Assembly (NCBI RefSeq): GCF_900113325.1
Contig: NZ_FOOY01000004.1
Coordinates: forward strand, 97,116 to 161,115
Length of the DNA stretch: 64,000 nucleotides
Origin: Sporolactobacillus nakayamae
GTDB lineage: Bacteria > Bacillota > Bacilli > Bacillales > Sporolactobacillaceae
Direction: 5' to 3'
Both the position numbers and the translations under genes were made by a program. Positions 18,945 to 27,387 of this stretch are shown one piece after another (the stretch's first letter is position 1; the number at the start of each line of letters is the position of its first letter). Under the pieces are notes generated by a model that was not told the origin of the DNA, did no database searches, and saw only the letters and a program-made list of their open reading frames with translations.

Positions 18945-19934
18945 ATGGTTGACACGATACAGCCTTTACTGGAAATAAAACATTTGAAAACTCAATTTTT
19001 TACATCAAAAGGGATTGTTCCTGGGGCGGATGACGTCAGCCTCACGATTGATAAAGGGAAAATTGTTGGCGTGGTTGGGGAATCTGGTTGTGGCAAGAGT
19101 GTCACAGCTCTTTCAATCATGCAGCTGATTTCAGAACCGGGAAAGATTGTCGGAGGAGAAATTTTATTTGATGGTCGGGATCTTCTAAAAAGTTCCAAGC
19201 AACAGATGTATACAATTCGTGGCAACGAGATATCTATGATTTTTCAAGAGCCCATGACCTCATTGAATCCTGTGTACCCGGTTGGCAAGCAGGTTGCGGA
19301 GACTTTGCTGATACACAACAGCCATTTAAGCAAAGAGGCTGCGAAAAAGGCTGTGATCAACATGTTTGAACTTGTCGGTATCCCGGATGCCAAAAGACGT
19401 TTTCAGGTGTACCCGCATCAATTATCAGGAGGATTGCGCCAAAGGATCATGATTGCGATGGCGTTGATCTGTAAGCCGAAACTGTTGATCGCCGACGAAC
19501 CGACGACCGCACTTGATGTGACGATTGAAGCGCAAATTCTGCAGCTATTAAAAGATTTACAAGAAGAAATTGATACATCAATTATGATCATTACACATAA
19601 TCTAGGCGTTGTTGCAGAAGTTTGCGACGATGTCTATGTCATGTATGCCGGTAAGGTTGTTGAACATTCGGATGTCTTCGAACTTTTTGATCATCCGAAG
19701 CACCCGTATACGAAAGGACTCTTGAAATCCATGCCCCGTAGTGATGTCGATGAACAAAGAAGAAAGCTTTATAGTATTAAGGGAATGGTTCCAAATATGT
19801 TAAGACCGCCGCAGGGGTGTAGATTTCACCCGAGATGCAGTGAAGCTATGGATATATGCAAGAAAACTGAGCCAACTGTTGTGACGATTAATGAGCAGCA
19901 TTGCGTCAGTTGCTGGAAGTACAACGAGCGATAG
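18945..19934 (+). CDS. peptide ABC transporter ATP-binding protein (DppD/OppD type)
   Basis: A 329-aa ATPase: Walker A GESGCGKS, Q-loop IFQEPMTSLNPV, signature LSGGLRQRI (the usual Gln after GG is Leu), Walker B LLIADEPTTALD, and H-loop THNLG. The C-terminal oligopeptide-transporter extension has three cysteines in CRFHPRCSEAMDIC. Start: ATG 18945 after GAGGGGAG; the longer frame begins inside the upstream permease gene. Confidence 0.92.
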   Translation: MVDTIQPLLEIKHLKTQFFTSKGIVPGADDVSLTIDKGKIVGVVGESGCGKSVTALSIMQLISEPGKIVGGEILFDGRDLLKSSKQQMYTIRGNEISMIFQEPMTSLNPVYPVGKQVAETLLIHNSHLSKEAAKKAVINMFELVGIPDAKRRFQVYPHQLSGGLRQRIMIAMALICKPKLLIADEPTTALDVTIEAQILQLLKDLQEEIDTSIMIITHNLGVVAEVCDDVYVMYAGKVVEHSDVFELFDHPKHPYTKGLLKSMPRSDVDEQRRKLYSIKGMVPNMLRPPQGCRFHPRCSEAMDICKKTEPTVVTINEQHCVSCWKYNER

Positions 19935-19945
19935 GCGGTGGCAGA

Positions 19946-20917
19946 ATGAATGACATATTAGTGAAAGTGGAAAATATAAAAAAATATTTTGCTTTAGATT
20001 CAGGCGTTATGGGGGATAAAGGCGAAGTTGTCCATGCTGTGGATGATGTGAGTTTAGAGATTAAAGAGAATGAAACATTAGCGCTTGTTGGAGAGTCCGG
20101 ATGCGGTAAAAGTACGCTTGGACGATTATTAATTCGTCTTCTGGATCCTTCTTCCGGCCATATTTATTATAAAGGTGAAGATATTTCACAATACAGTAAT
20201 AGAAAAATGAGAAAGACAAGAAAAGAAATGCAAATCATTTTTCAAGATCCATTTGCTTCCTTGAATCCGAGAATGCGGATTATTGACATCATTGCCGAAC
20301 CATTGACGACGCATATCCGCATGAGTCAGAAAGAGAAGAAACAACGGGTCAGTGAATTGATGAAACTGGTTGGGTTACGATCAGAATACATGATGAGATA
20401 TCCTCATATGTTCAGTGGCGGGCAGAGACAAAGAATCGGTATTGCTCGTGCGATCGCCCTAAATCCAAAGTTCATTGTGTGCGATGAGCCGGTCTCCGCT
20501 TTGGATGTTTCCATTCAGTCGCAAGTCATTAACTTGCTTCAGGATTTGCAGGAACAGAAGGACCTGACTTATCTTTTCATTTCTCATGATCTTAATATTG
20601 TGAGCCATATATCTGATCGTGTTTGTGTGATGTTCCTTGGAAAAGTTATGGAAATAGGGGATACTCATGAGGTGTATGAACATCCGTTGCATCCATATAC
20701 TAAATTTCTACTTGCTGCATCTCCGGTACCGGATCCACATCTCCGAAATCAAAAAAAATTGGTGTTGAAAGGTGAAATTCCTAGTCCAATTCATGTGCCT
20801 TCCGGGTGCAGATTTCATACAAGATGTCCGTTTGCACGTGAGATTTGCAAGGAAAAGGAACCGCCGCTCGTCACTCGTGAGGGACGAAGTATCAGTTGTC
20901 ATTTTCCTCTTGAATAA
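19946..20917 (+). CDS. peptide ABC transporter ATP-binding protein (DppF/OppF type)
   Basis: A 323-aa ATPase: Walker A GESGCGKST, Q-loop IFQDPFASLNPR, signature FSGGQRQRIGIARA, Walker B VCDEPVSALD, H-loop SHDL. The C-terminal CRFHTRCPFAREIC is the oligopeptide-type extension. ATG 19946 lies 11 nt after the stop of the partner ATPase with AGGCGGTGG in between. It ends the five-gene importer operon, closed by a strong terminator. Confidence 0.92.
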   Translation: MNDILVKVENIKKYFALDSGVMGDKGEVVHAVDDVSLEIKENETLALVGESGCGKSTLGRLLIRLLDPSSGHIYYKGEDISQYSNRKMRKTRKEMQIIFQDPFASLNPRMRIIDIIAEPLTTHIRMSQKEKKQRVSELMKLVGLRSEYMMRYPHMFSGGQRQRIGIARAIALNPKFIVCDEPVSALDVSIQSQVINLLQDLQEQKDLTYLFISHDLNIVSHISDRVCVMFLGKVMEIGDTHEVYEHPLHPYTKFLLAASPVPDPHLRNQKKLVLKGEIPSPIHVPSGCRFHTRCPFAREICKEKEPPLVTREGRSISCHFPLE

Positions 20918-20934
20918 ATGGAACAGCGAAATCC

Positions 20935-20979
20935 AAAAGCAGTAAAACAAGACGCATAGGTCTTGCTTTACTGCTTTTT
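20935..20979. terminator. terminator after the peptide transporter operon, likely bidirectional
   Basis: A long near-perfect stem, AAAAGCAGTAAA-CAAGAC against GTCTTG-TTTACTGCTTTT (one bulge or mismatch), has a 6-nt loop and T/A flanks on both sides. It lies between the importer operon and the convergent acylphosphatase gene. Confidence 0.93.
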
Positions 20980-20992
20980 AGAGTTGGTTCGA

Positions 20993-21325
20993 TCAATCTG
21001 AATTTTTTATTTCAAATTGAATGTAATTTTTCGGCTCGGTATATTCATACAGGTCAACGCTAGAGATTCGCGAGAAAGGACTTCCTTTTTTTATCGTTTT
21101 CACAAATTGTTGAATATCTGATTTTTCGCCTTCAGCAGCAATTTCGACACTGCCATCGTCACGATTGCGTACCCATCCGGAAATGCGATATACATTTGCT
21201 GTTTGCCAAGTGAAATAGCGGAATCCAACAGCTTGTACTCTCCCCTTAACCATTAGGTGAACACTTTTAATTTCTTCCGGCTCTCCCATCAGGTTCAAAC
21301 CTCTATTTTTGTGCGATTCGTCCAT
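20993..21325 (-). CDS. acylphosphatase
   Basis: A 110-aa protein. The family signature GRVQAVGFRYFTW (with the catalytic Arg) and the later GWVRNRDDGSVEIAAEG (catalytic Asn) are intact. It hydrolyses acyl phosphates such as acetyl- or carbamoyl-phosphate. Start: ATG at 21325 preceded by GAGGA. This gives an N-terminal tail of about 20 residues before the usual domain start; ATG near 21288 (MGEPEE) would give the common ~98-aa size. It lies between the convergent importer operon and sigK. Confidence 0.87.
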   Translation of the reverse strand: MDESHKNRGLNLMGEPEEIKSVHLMVKGRVQAVGFRYFTWQTANVYRISGWVRNRDDGSVEIAAEGEKSDIQQFVKTIKKGSPFSRISSVDLYEYTEPKNYIQFEIKNSD

Positions 21326-21337
21326 AGTGATTCCTCG

Positions 21338-21405
21338 ATTCTCATACTTATTCTGAATCTTTATTATTAATGGTACCATTTAATCAGATGACAGGGTATG
21401 AGAAT
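21338..21405. promoter_or_regulatory. nested palindromes upstream of the acylphosphatase gene
   Basis: Perfect 10-bp inverted arms ATTCTCATAC (21338-21347) and GTATGAGAAT (21396-21405) enclose a perfect 12-bp palindrome AATGGTACCATT (21369-21380) that is almost centred between them. They lie just upstream of the acylphosphatase SD and downstream of sigK. The layout suggests an operator. Confidence 0.45.
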
Positions 21406-21432
21406 GCTTATCTATTGTTGATTTTATTACGA

Positions 21433-22134
21433 TTAGTGATTAGGTTTTCGATAGATTTCATGAAACAGCTTCATCAGCGCACGTTTTTCAATCCGTGAGA
21501 CATAGCTTCTGGAAATCGATAGCTTTTTCGCGATTTCCCGTTGAGTCAACTCATCTTGATTGTCTAGTCCAAATCGATCGATGATTACTTCACGTTCGCG
21601 TGGATCAAGAATATGCAAGGCACCATAAATTTTTTTTGTTTCAAGTGTTAGAGATATCTCATCGACAATGTCCTTATTCGTGGATTTCAGAATATCAATG
21701 AGCGAAATGGTGTTGCCTTCCTTGTCTTGCCCAATCGGATCATTTAATGAAACGTCTTTCCTTGATTTCTTTAGTCCACGCAAATGCATTAAGATTTCGT
21801 TCTCGATACAACGCGCAGCGTAAGTCGCGAGTTTCGTTCCTTTCCCTGTTGAATAGCTGTTGATGGCCTTGATAAGTCCAATGGAACCAATGGATATCAG
21901 GTCATCCGTATCTTCTTTTGTGTTGTCAAACTTCTTCACAATATGAGCGACAAGCCGCAAGTTGTGTTCAATGAGCTTATTGCGGGCATCTTCATCGCCT
22001 TCAGCCATAAGCTGTAAACACTTGGCTTCCTCATCCTCTGACAAGGGCTGGGGAAAAGCGTTGTTTTTCACATAAGATACAAGCAGCCACACATTTTTGA
22101 ACAAATAGGCGAGTCCACCGACAATTGACAGCAT
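21433..22134 (-). CDS. sigK: RNA polymerase sporulation sigma factor, pro-sigma-K
   Basis: A 233-aa sigma-70 family factor for late mother-cell transcription. The N-terminal hydrophobic pro-sequence (residues 1-20, ending in VS) precedes [12 protein letters not shown], identical in layout to the SpoIVFB-cleaved S20/Y21 site of B. subtilis. Region 2 ([32 protein letters not shown]) and region 4 ([24 protein letters not shown]) are complete. The reading frame is continuous, with no skin-like element. SD AAAGGAGTG. It is probably transcribed by sigma-E then sigma-K, but I could not identify the promoters. Confidence 0.96.
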   Translation of the reverse strand: MLSIVGGLAYLFKNVWLLVSYVKNNAFPQPLSEDEEAKCLQLMAEGDEDARNKLIEHNLRLVAHIVKKFDNTKEDTDDLISIGSIGLIKAINSYSTGKGTKLATYAARCIENEILMHLRGLKKSRKDVSLNDPIGQDKEGNTISLIDILKSTNKDIVDEISLTLETKKIYGALHILDPREREVIIDRFGLDNQDELTQREIAKKLSISRSYVSRIEKRALMKLFHEIYRKPNH

Positions 22135-22290
22135 GAGCGTTCACTCCTTTGGGAGATCTATTTTCCTTCGCTGTCTTTTAGTTTATGGGCACTCGCCCTG
22201 TCCTGTGCCTGTCCTGCTTGAAAAGAATCACTTGGTCCTAATGTTCTATTTTGTCAACGAGTTATTTGGAGTTTGACTGATCATTGAATG

Positions 22291-22431
22291 TTAGCTTGTC
22301 TGCTGCATTTGATTCCGCAAGCTTCGACGTTCCATTTCTGCTTCAATCAATTTAATAAAATCCTCACATAAATGGTATTCTTTAGCTTTTGTATAGGATT
22401 CAATGAGTAGATCGTCTGAAAGAATGTCCAT
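22291..22431 (-). CDS. sda: sporulation initiation checkpoint inhibitor Sda
   Basis: A 46-aa protein. The family block [16 protein letters not shown], then [15 protein letters not shown], matches the two-helix hairpin of Sda, which inhibits KinA/KinB autophosphorylation and blocks Spo0A activation when replication is disturbed. The start is ATG 22431; an in-frame TTG lies two codons upstream. A strong SD (AAAGGAG) lies about 24 nt away, directly before a short ATG-AAA-AAC-CGG-TAA reading frame, so the translational start is unusual. It is next to yqeG as in B. subtilis, with a DnaA-box cluster between them. Confidence 0.9.
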   Translation of the reverse strand: MDILSDDLLIESYTKAKEYHLCEDFIKLIEAEMERRSLRNQMQQTS

Positions 22432-22681
22432 TGTCAACCGTTACCGGTTTTTCATCTCCTTTTATAGAATTAATAATCACTACGTATCTTTGCACAAATC
22501 ATAGATATATATTGAAAAAGTGGTGCAATCAATAGGAGATCTTAGAATTTGCTTGATGATTAACGAGTTGTTTATTCAGTACAATTGTCAACCGTTTCCA
22601 TGTTGTTATTGTGATCAAATCTACAAATTAAATTGCATAAATACACTTTACCATGTTCCGTGTTTCGGAACAATTCGATAT

Positions 22682-22780
22682 TTATCCACAATGGAGGTGG
22701 ATAAACTGTGCGCTTTATGTGGGTAACTTGACGAAAATAGTGAAGTCTATTGGATGGTGATGTGGACAAATTTATCCACA
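22682..22780. promoter_or_regulatory. DnaA-box cluster in the sda-yqeG intergenic region
   Basis: Within 99 bp there are two perfect TTATCCACA boxes (22682-22690, 22772-22780) and three boxes with one mismatch: GGTGGATAA (22696-22704), TGTGGGTAA (22718-22726) and TGTGGACAA (22761-22769), read in inverse orientation. In B. subtilis sda is activated by DnaA, and the yqeG upstream region is one of the chromosomal DnaA-binding clusters. The remainder of the 543-bp gap (22432-22974) shows nothing else I can support. Confidence 0.88.
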
Positions 22781-22974
22781 AAAATTATGCTGTCAACTTT
22801 TGTCGAAATATTTAGGAACTGGATGGTCAATGTCGCACATAGAATAGTCGGTTTATGTTTTTTACACGGGGTCAATAGATTTTTTTGAATCGTTGTCTGA
22901 TAAAAATGATTTAGGACTTGGTAAAATCGTCAACATGTGGGAAAATGAGAACAGAATATGAGGTGGAGAATTCA

Positions 22975-23490
22975 GTGTTGAGAAAATTTTTACCTGAGGA
23001 ACATGTAGAAAGTATTCTAGATATTCAACCGGATAAACTGAAGCAGCGAGGAATAAAAGCGCTGGTCACAGATCTGGACAATACACTTATCGCTTGGAAT
23101 GAAAAGGAGATAACACCGGAACTGATCGGCTGGTTCTCTTCTCTGGAAGAGGCGGGAATCTCGGTTATGGTTCTGTCGAACAATAGTGAGAAAAGGGTCA
23201 AGCTGTTTTCGCATTCCGCCGGTGTTTCCTACATTTATCGAGCGCGAAAACCGCTGCCTTTTGCCTTTAAACGCGCGATGCGAATCATGAAGGTGAGAAA
23301 AGACGAAATGGTGGTCGTCGGCGATCAATTGCTGACTGATGTGTGGGGAGCCAATCAAGTCGGCGCTCACACAATTTTAGTAACACCTATTGCCTCTACT
23401 GATGGTTGGGCGACCAAAGTTAACCGTCATTTGGAACGTTTTATCCTTTCTCAGATGAGGCGCAAAGGATGGCTGAAATGGGAGGAATAA
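22975..23490 (+). CDS. yqeG: YqeG family HAD-type phosphatase
   Basis: A 171-aa HAD-superfamily protein. Motif I DLDNTLIAW is near residue 31, motif II VLSNNSEKR near 65, the Lys of motif III is in RARKPLP, and motif IV is VVGDQLLTDVWG. In other organisms the family is linked to phosphatidylglycerophosphate phosphatase activity. The GTG start at 22975 gives MLRKFLPEEH, matching the family's N-terminus; TTG 22978 is the alternative. It is the first gene of the yqeG-yqeH-aroE-yhbY-nadD-yqeK-rsfS operon, with 3 nt to yqeH. Confidence 0.92.
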   Translation: MLRKFLPEEHVESILDIQPDKLKQRGIKALVTDLDNTLIAWNEKEITPELIGWFSSLEEAGISVMVLSNNSEKRVKLFSHSAGVSYIYRARKPLPFAFKRAMRIMKVRKDEMVVVGDQLLTDVWGANQVGAHTILVTPIASTDGWATKVNRHLERFILSQMRRKGWLKWEE

Positions 23491-23493
23491 TGC

Positions 23494-24594
23494 ATGGATG
23501 AACTTTATTGCGCCGGTTGCGGCGTAAAGATTCAGACCAACGATCCAAATGCACTTGGTTATGCCCCGACAAGCGCGTTGCAGCATGATCCTGTGGTTTG
23601 CCAACGCTGTTTTCGTTTGGCACATTATAATGAAATTCAAGATGTCTCACTGACCGGAGATGATTTTCTGAACATGCTTTCTCGGATCTCCGAGAAGGAT
23701 GCTTTGGTCGTTTATTTGGTTGATCTGTTCGATATTGCCGGAAGCTGGGTTCCCGGTCTGCAGCGTTTTGTCGGTAATAATCCGGTGCTTCTTGTTGGAA
23801 ATAAACAGGACCTGTTTCCAAAATCGACGAATCCGAACAAATTGATCAGCTGGATGCGTCGTTCTGCGCATGAGCAAGGGTTAAAACCGGTGGATGTTGT
23901 ATTAATGAGTGCGGCTAAAAATCACGGCCTTGATGATGTGGCATCTTGTATTGATTACTATCGCAAAGGCCGCGATGTCTACGTTGTGGGCACGACAAAT
24001 GTGGGAAAGTCGACCTTTATTAATCATCTGATTCAGCAGCTTGGCTCCGGAGATTCAGTGATTACGACATCAAAATTTCCTGGAACGACCTTGGATTTCA
24101 TTGCGATTCCGCTGGATGATGATCGTAATCTTTATGATACGCCCGGGGTTGTTAATGATCACCAGGTGGCACACTTTGTGGAAACGCGTGATTACAAAAA
24201 GATTATGCCTGGAAAAGAAGTTAAGCCGAAGGTTTTTCAGCTCAACGAAAACCAAACGTTATTTCTTGGCGGGCTTGCGCGAATTGACTATATCGGACCT
24301 GCAAAAAGATCTCTGATCGTGTATGCGGCGGGATCATTGCTTATTCATCGCACAAAGATGGAACAGGCGGATGATTTATATGAAAGGCAGCTTGGCCGGC
24401 TGCTTGCTCCGCCAAGTGAGGGGACGAGCCTTCCGGCAATGGTGCGTTATGATTTTCGTACCGATGAACCGGACTCGGATGTTGTTTTTTCCGGGCTGGG
24501 TTGGATCACAATCAAAGGAAAAGGGGCTAGGGTTTCTGCTTATGCACCGAAAGGAATAGGGGTTTCTCTACGTCCATCGATTATAAAGGGGTAA
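23494..24594 (+). CDS. yqeH: ribosome biogenesis GTPase YqeH
   Basis: A 366-aa circularly permuted GTPase. An N-terminal zinc finger (CAGC...CQRC, residues 6-43) is followed by G4 NKQD, G5 SAAKN, G1 GTTNVGKST (about 164) and G3 DTPG, the order G4-G5-G1-G3 diagnostic of YqeH. It is required for 30S subunit (16S rRNA) maturation. The C-terminal domain probably binds RNA. Three nucleotides separate it from yqeG and six from aroE. Confidence 0.95.
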   Translation: MDELYCAGCGVKIQTNDPNALGYAPTSALQHDPVVCQRCFRLAHYNEIQDVSLTGDDFLNMLSRISEKDALVVYLVDLFDIAGSWVPGLQRFVGNNPVLLVGNKQDLFPKSTNPNKLISWMRRSAHEQGLKPVDVVLMSAAKNHGLDDVASCIDYYRKGRDVYVVGTTNVGKSTFINHLIQQLGSGDSVITTSKFPGTTLDFIAIPLDDDRNLYDTPGVVNDHQVAHFVETRDYKKIMPGKEVKPKVFQLNENQTLFLGGLARIDYIGPAKRSLIVYAAGSLLIHRTKMEQADDLYERQLGRLLAPPSEGTSLPAMVRYDFRTDEPDSDVVFSGLGWITIKGKGARVSAYAPKGIGVSLRPSIIKG

Positions 24595-24600
24595 CGACAA

Positions 24601-25440
24601 ATGGAAGATAAGTATGGTCTTATTGGCGCGCCCATTGCGCACAGTCTGTCACCGGCCATGCATAATTTTTGGTTTGAAGAATATGGTATTTCGGGTGATT
24701 ACCGGCTTTATCCGGTGGAAAAGTGTGACCTTGTCCAAGCAGTGTCGCGTATAAAAGAAGCAAGGGTAAAGGGATTTAATGTCACTTTTCCACACAAAAC
24801 AGCTATTTTGTCATTACTTGACGAAGTTGATGAGGCTGCTGAAGTGATTGGAGCTGTAAATACTGTTGTTCAAACAGGTGGCAGACTGATTGGGTACAAT
24901 ACGGATGGTATTGGTTTTCTTAAGGGGTTACAAAGGAATTTTCCCAGTTTTATCAATAAAAGGCCATCCATTCTAGTGATTGGAGCAGGTGGAGCCGCGC
25001 GATCTGTAGCGTTGACGTTAGCACGAGCGATGGGGGCGCGCGTCGATATTTGCAATCGGACTTGTTCAAAAGCGGTGGCGTTGAGTGCGGCTTGCGGTGC
25101 GTACAGCGATTCTGATGCTTTAAAATTCGATCAGGCCGAACGGCAATTGGATCGGTATCAGGTTGTCATTAATACAACATCAATTGGTTTAAATCCAGAT
25201 GCAGATCATTCGGTTATTCATTTAAACAGGGCGCTTCCCGGAACCCTCTTTGCGGATTTGATCTATAGTCCAAGAAGAACTGCGTTTCTGCGAGAAGCCG
25301 AGCGGCTCGGTCATCCTGTAATGAATGGTCTATCGATGCTGGTTTATCAGGGGGCGCTTGCTTTCCAGAAATGGACGGGAGTATTTCCTGAAACTGTAAA
25401 AATGGAGAACCACCTTATTAAAATGTATTTGATGAGTTAA
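24601..25440 (+). CDS. aroE: shikimate dehydrogenase (NADP+)
   Basis: A 279-aa enzyme. The shikimate-binding N-terminal IGAPIAHSLSPAMHN and the catalytic Lys in NVTFPHKTA (about residue 65) are present. The NADP-binding GAGGAARSV is near 129 and the motif NRT follows. It reduces 3-dehydroshikimate in aromatic amino-acid synthesis. It lies within the yqeG-rsfS operon, as in B. subtilis. Confidence 0.95.
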   Translation: MEDKYGLIGAPIAHSLSPAMHNFWFEEYGISGDYRLYPVEKCDLVQAVSRIKEARVKGFNVTFPHKTAILSLLDEVDEAAEVIGAVNTVVQTGGRLIGYNTDGIGFLKGLQRNFPSFINKRPSILVIGAGGAARSVALTLARAMGARVDICNRTCSKAVALSAACGAYSDSDALKFDQAERQLDRYQVVINTTSIGLNPDADHSVIHLNRALPGTLFADLIYSPRRTAFLREAERLGHPVMNGLSMLVYQGALAFQKWTGVFPETVKMENHLIKMYLMS

Positions 25441-25462
25441 TTATGGAGGAGTTAAAGAACGT

Positions 25463-25759
25463 ATGCTGAGCAATAATCAAAGAAAATATTTAAAAAAATT
25501 GGCGCACCCGCTCAGACCGGTTTTTCAAGTTGGCAAAACCGGTGTACATGATCAATTTATTAATGAGATTGATCATGTGCTCGAGAAACGTGAGCTAATC
25601 AAGGTGCAGTTTTTACAAAATACATTCGAAGATCCGTTTGATGCAAGCACGGAAATTAGTGAACGCACAGGTTCGGAGCTTATTCAGGTGATCGGTCATA
25701 CCGCTGTTTTATATAGACGTTCCAAAGAGCATATGCGGATTGAAGTTCCGAAAAAGTAG
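25463..25759 (+). CDS. yhbY: CRM-domain RNA-binding protein YhbY (YqeI)
   Basis: A 98-aa single CRM-domain protein: LSNNQRKYLKKLAHPLRPVFQVGKTG has the GxxG-type loop (VGKTG), and ELIKVQFLQN follows. It associates with pre-50S ribosomal particles in bacteria. It lies between aroE and nadD, and SD GGAGG precedes the ATG by about 11 nt. Confidence 0.92.
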   Translation: MLSNNQRKYLKKLAHPLRPVFQVGKTGVHDQFINEIDHVLEKRELIKVQFLQNTFEDPFDASTEISERTGSELIQVIGHTAVLYRRSKEHMRIEVPKK

Positions 25760-25767
25760 GCATACCC

Positions 25768-26352
25768 ATGATAAATAAGAGAATTGGCGTTTTCGGAGGC
25801 ACGTTTGATCCGCCACATCTGATGCATCTGCTGATTGCAGAGGAGGCTCTTGAAGCGTGTGAACTTGATCAAGTTTGGTTCCTACCGAGCTACCAACCGC
25901 CGCACGTACAAGGGAAAACGGCTCGCGCAAGCGCCGAACAACGCGCGGATATGGTACATCTGGCGATTAAAGAGAATGAACGATTTGCTGTTTGCCGAGC
26001 GGAAATTGAGCGTAAGGGCAAGTCCTATACTGTGGATACTTTTCGCGAGTTGACTGAAAAATATCCGAATTATCATTTTTACTTTATTCTTGGCGCGGAC
26101 ATGGTTGATGACCTCCCAACATGGCATCAGGTAGTTGAGTTAAGCAAATTGACATCATTCATCGCATTCAAACGGCCGGGCTATCCGGAGACGCATCCCG
26201 ACTTCGCCGATGTGCGCTACATTGATATGCCAAAGGTGGATTTATCCTCGAGCTTTTTGCGTAGGAGATTGAGACAGGGTCGGTCATGCCGTTACTTTTT
26301 GAATGACGCGGTCATAAACTACATAAAGGAGCGAGGGCTTTATGAAGATTGA
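25768..26352 (+). CDS. nadD: nicotinate-nucleotide adenylyltransferase
   Basis: A 194-aa nucleotidyltransferase that adenylates nicotinate mononucleotide in NAD synthesis. The N-terminal GGTFDPPH motif is present and the SSS block (SSSFLRRRL, about 157) is intact. Odd point: the normally conserved second half of the (H/T)xGH signature reads HLMH, with Met where Gly is expected. It overlaps yqeK by 11 nt. Confidence 0.93.
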   Translation: MINKRIGVFGGTFDPPHLMHLLIAEEALEACELDQVWFLPSYQPPHVQGKTARASAEQRADMVHLAIKENERFAVCRAEIERKGKSYTVDTFRELTEKYPNYHFYFILGADMVDDLPTWHQVVELSKLTSFIAFKRPGYPETHPDFADVRYIDMPKVDLSSSFLRRRLRQGRSCRYFLNDAVINYIKERGLYED

Positions 26353-26935
26353 TGAAGCACAGCGAGCAATTAAGGACATTTTACCTGAAAAACGGTATGT
26401 ACATTCCGTTGGTGTTTCAGAAACAGCGGGAAAACTTGCGAAAAAATATGGCGCAGATGAAAGAAAGGCCAGGCTCGCCGGAATGCTGCATGATATTGTC
26501 AAATATTTCTCAGATGATGAATTAAAGGCAATGATTTTGAGCAAACCAGGGACGTGGAGTGACTGCCTAGAGTATTCAGATAAATTGTGGCATGCTCCTG
26601 CCGGGGCGGTTTATGTTGAAAAAACGTATGGTATCGCTGATTTGGATATTCTAAATCCAATGATTTATCACACAACCGGACGCAAACAAATGACTCTTCT
26701 TGAAAAAATAATTTTTCTGGCCGATTATATAGAGCCAAGCCGTGATTTTCCTGGAGTTGATGAAGTCAGGGAAGCGGCTAAGCGGAATTTGGATACGGCT
26801 GTGTTGTTGGAATTACAGAAGACGATCACGCATCTTCTCTCCAAGCAACAAAGCGTCTATCCAAAGACGTTTGAAGCATATAATGATCTTGTACGAGAAC
26901 AAAAAAACAAGAAAATCGATGAGGTGACTGAATGA
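26342..26935 (+). CDS. yqeK: HD-domain hydrolase YqeK (Ap4A hydrolase family)
   Basis: A 197-aa HD-superfamily phosphohydrolase. The metal-binding His comes in RYVHSVGVSETA, the HD pair in GMLHDIVKYF (about residue 48), and a later His/Asp in YHTTGR and LADYIEPSR. YqeK proteins hydrolyse diadenosine tetraphosphate symmetrically. SD AAAGGAG lies inside nadD, and the stop overlaps the rsfS ATG. Confidence 0.92.
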   Translation: MKIDEAQRAIKDILPEKRYVHSVGVSETAGKLAKKYGADERKARLAGMLHDIVKYFSDDELKAMILSKPGTWSDCLEYSDKLWHAPAGAVYVEKTYGIADLDILNPMIYHTTGRKQMTLLEKIIFLADYIEPSRDFPGVDEVREAAKRNLDTAVLLELQKTITHLLSKQQSVYPKTFEAYNDLVREQKNKKIDEVTE

Positions 26936-27285
26936 ACAGCGAAGAATGGGTCAAATATCTTGCGGAGACCGCAGACGACAAAAAAGCTCAAGATCTTGTC
27001 ATGCTAAAAATGCAAGGTATTTCAATTATTGCCGATTACTTTATCATTTGCCATGGTGATTCTGGAAAACAAGTACAGGCCATCTCCATGGCGCTCCGGA
27101 AAGCAGCGGAGGAGAAAGGGCTGACGATTCATCGGATGGAAGGATATGATCAGGCGCGCTGGGTTCTGATTGATTTTGGGGATGTCGTTGCCCATGTCTT
27201 TCATAAGGATGAACGTGATTATTATCAATTGGAAAAGTTATGGGGAGACGCCCCATTATATACGTTAGAAAAAAAACCTATGTAA
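26932..27285 (+). CDS. rsfS: ribosomal silencing factor RsfS
   Basis: A 117-aa RsfS/Iojap protein. The family blocks DYFIICHGDS, EGYDQARWVLIDFGDVVAHVF and RDYYQLEKLWGDAP are all present. It binds ribosomal protein L14 and keeps subunits apart in poor growth conditions. It starts in the yqeK stop (ATGA) and is the last gene of the operon, closed by a terminator. In B. subtilis yqeM would follow; it does not here. Confidence 0.95.
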   Translation: MNSEEWVKYLAETADDKKAQDLVMLKMQGISIIADYFIICHGDSGKQVQAISMALRKAAEEKGLTIHRMEGYDQARWVLIDFGDVVAHVFHKDERDYYQLEKLWGDAPLYTLEKKPM

Positions 27286-27303
27286 TATGTAAAGCGAGTA
27301 ATT

Positions 27304-27337
27304 TGTGGAGATGACTGTTCATTCTCCACATTTTTTT
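27304..27337 (+). terminator. terminator after rsfS
   Basis: TGTGGAGA and TCTCCACA form a perfect 8-bp stem with an 11-nt loop and seven Ts. Confidence 0.92.
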
Positions 27338-27387
27338 ACTTAATTATGAAGAGATTGGATGTTACGTGTAAACGCGGAGGTGTAGAC

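Noticed and set aside
22520-22726. 68-aa plus-strand ORF in the sda-yqeG gap
   Set aside because: It crosses the DnaA boxes, has a poor SD context and an improbable composition; the intergenic region is regulatory.
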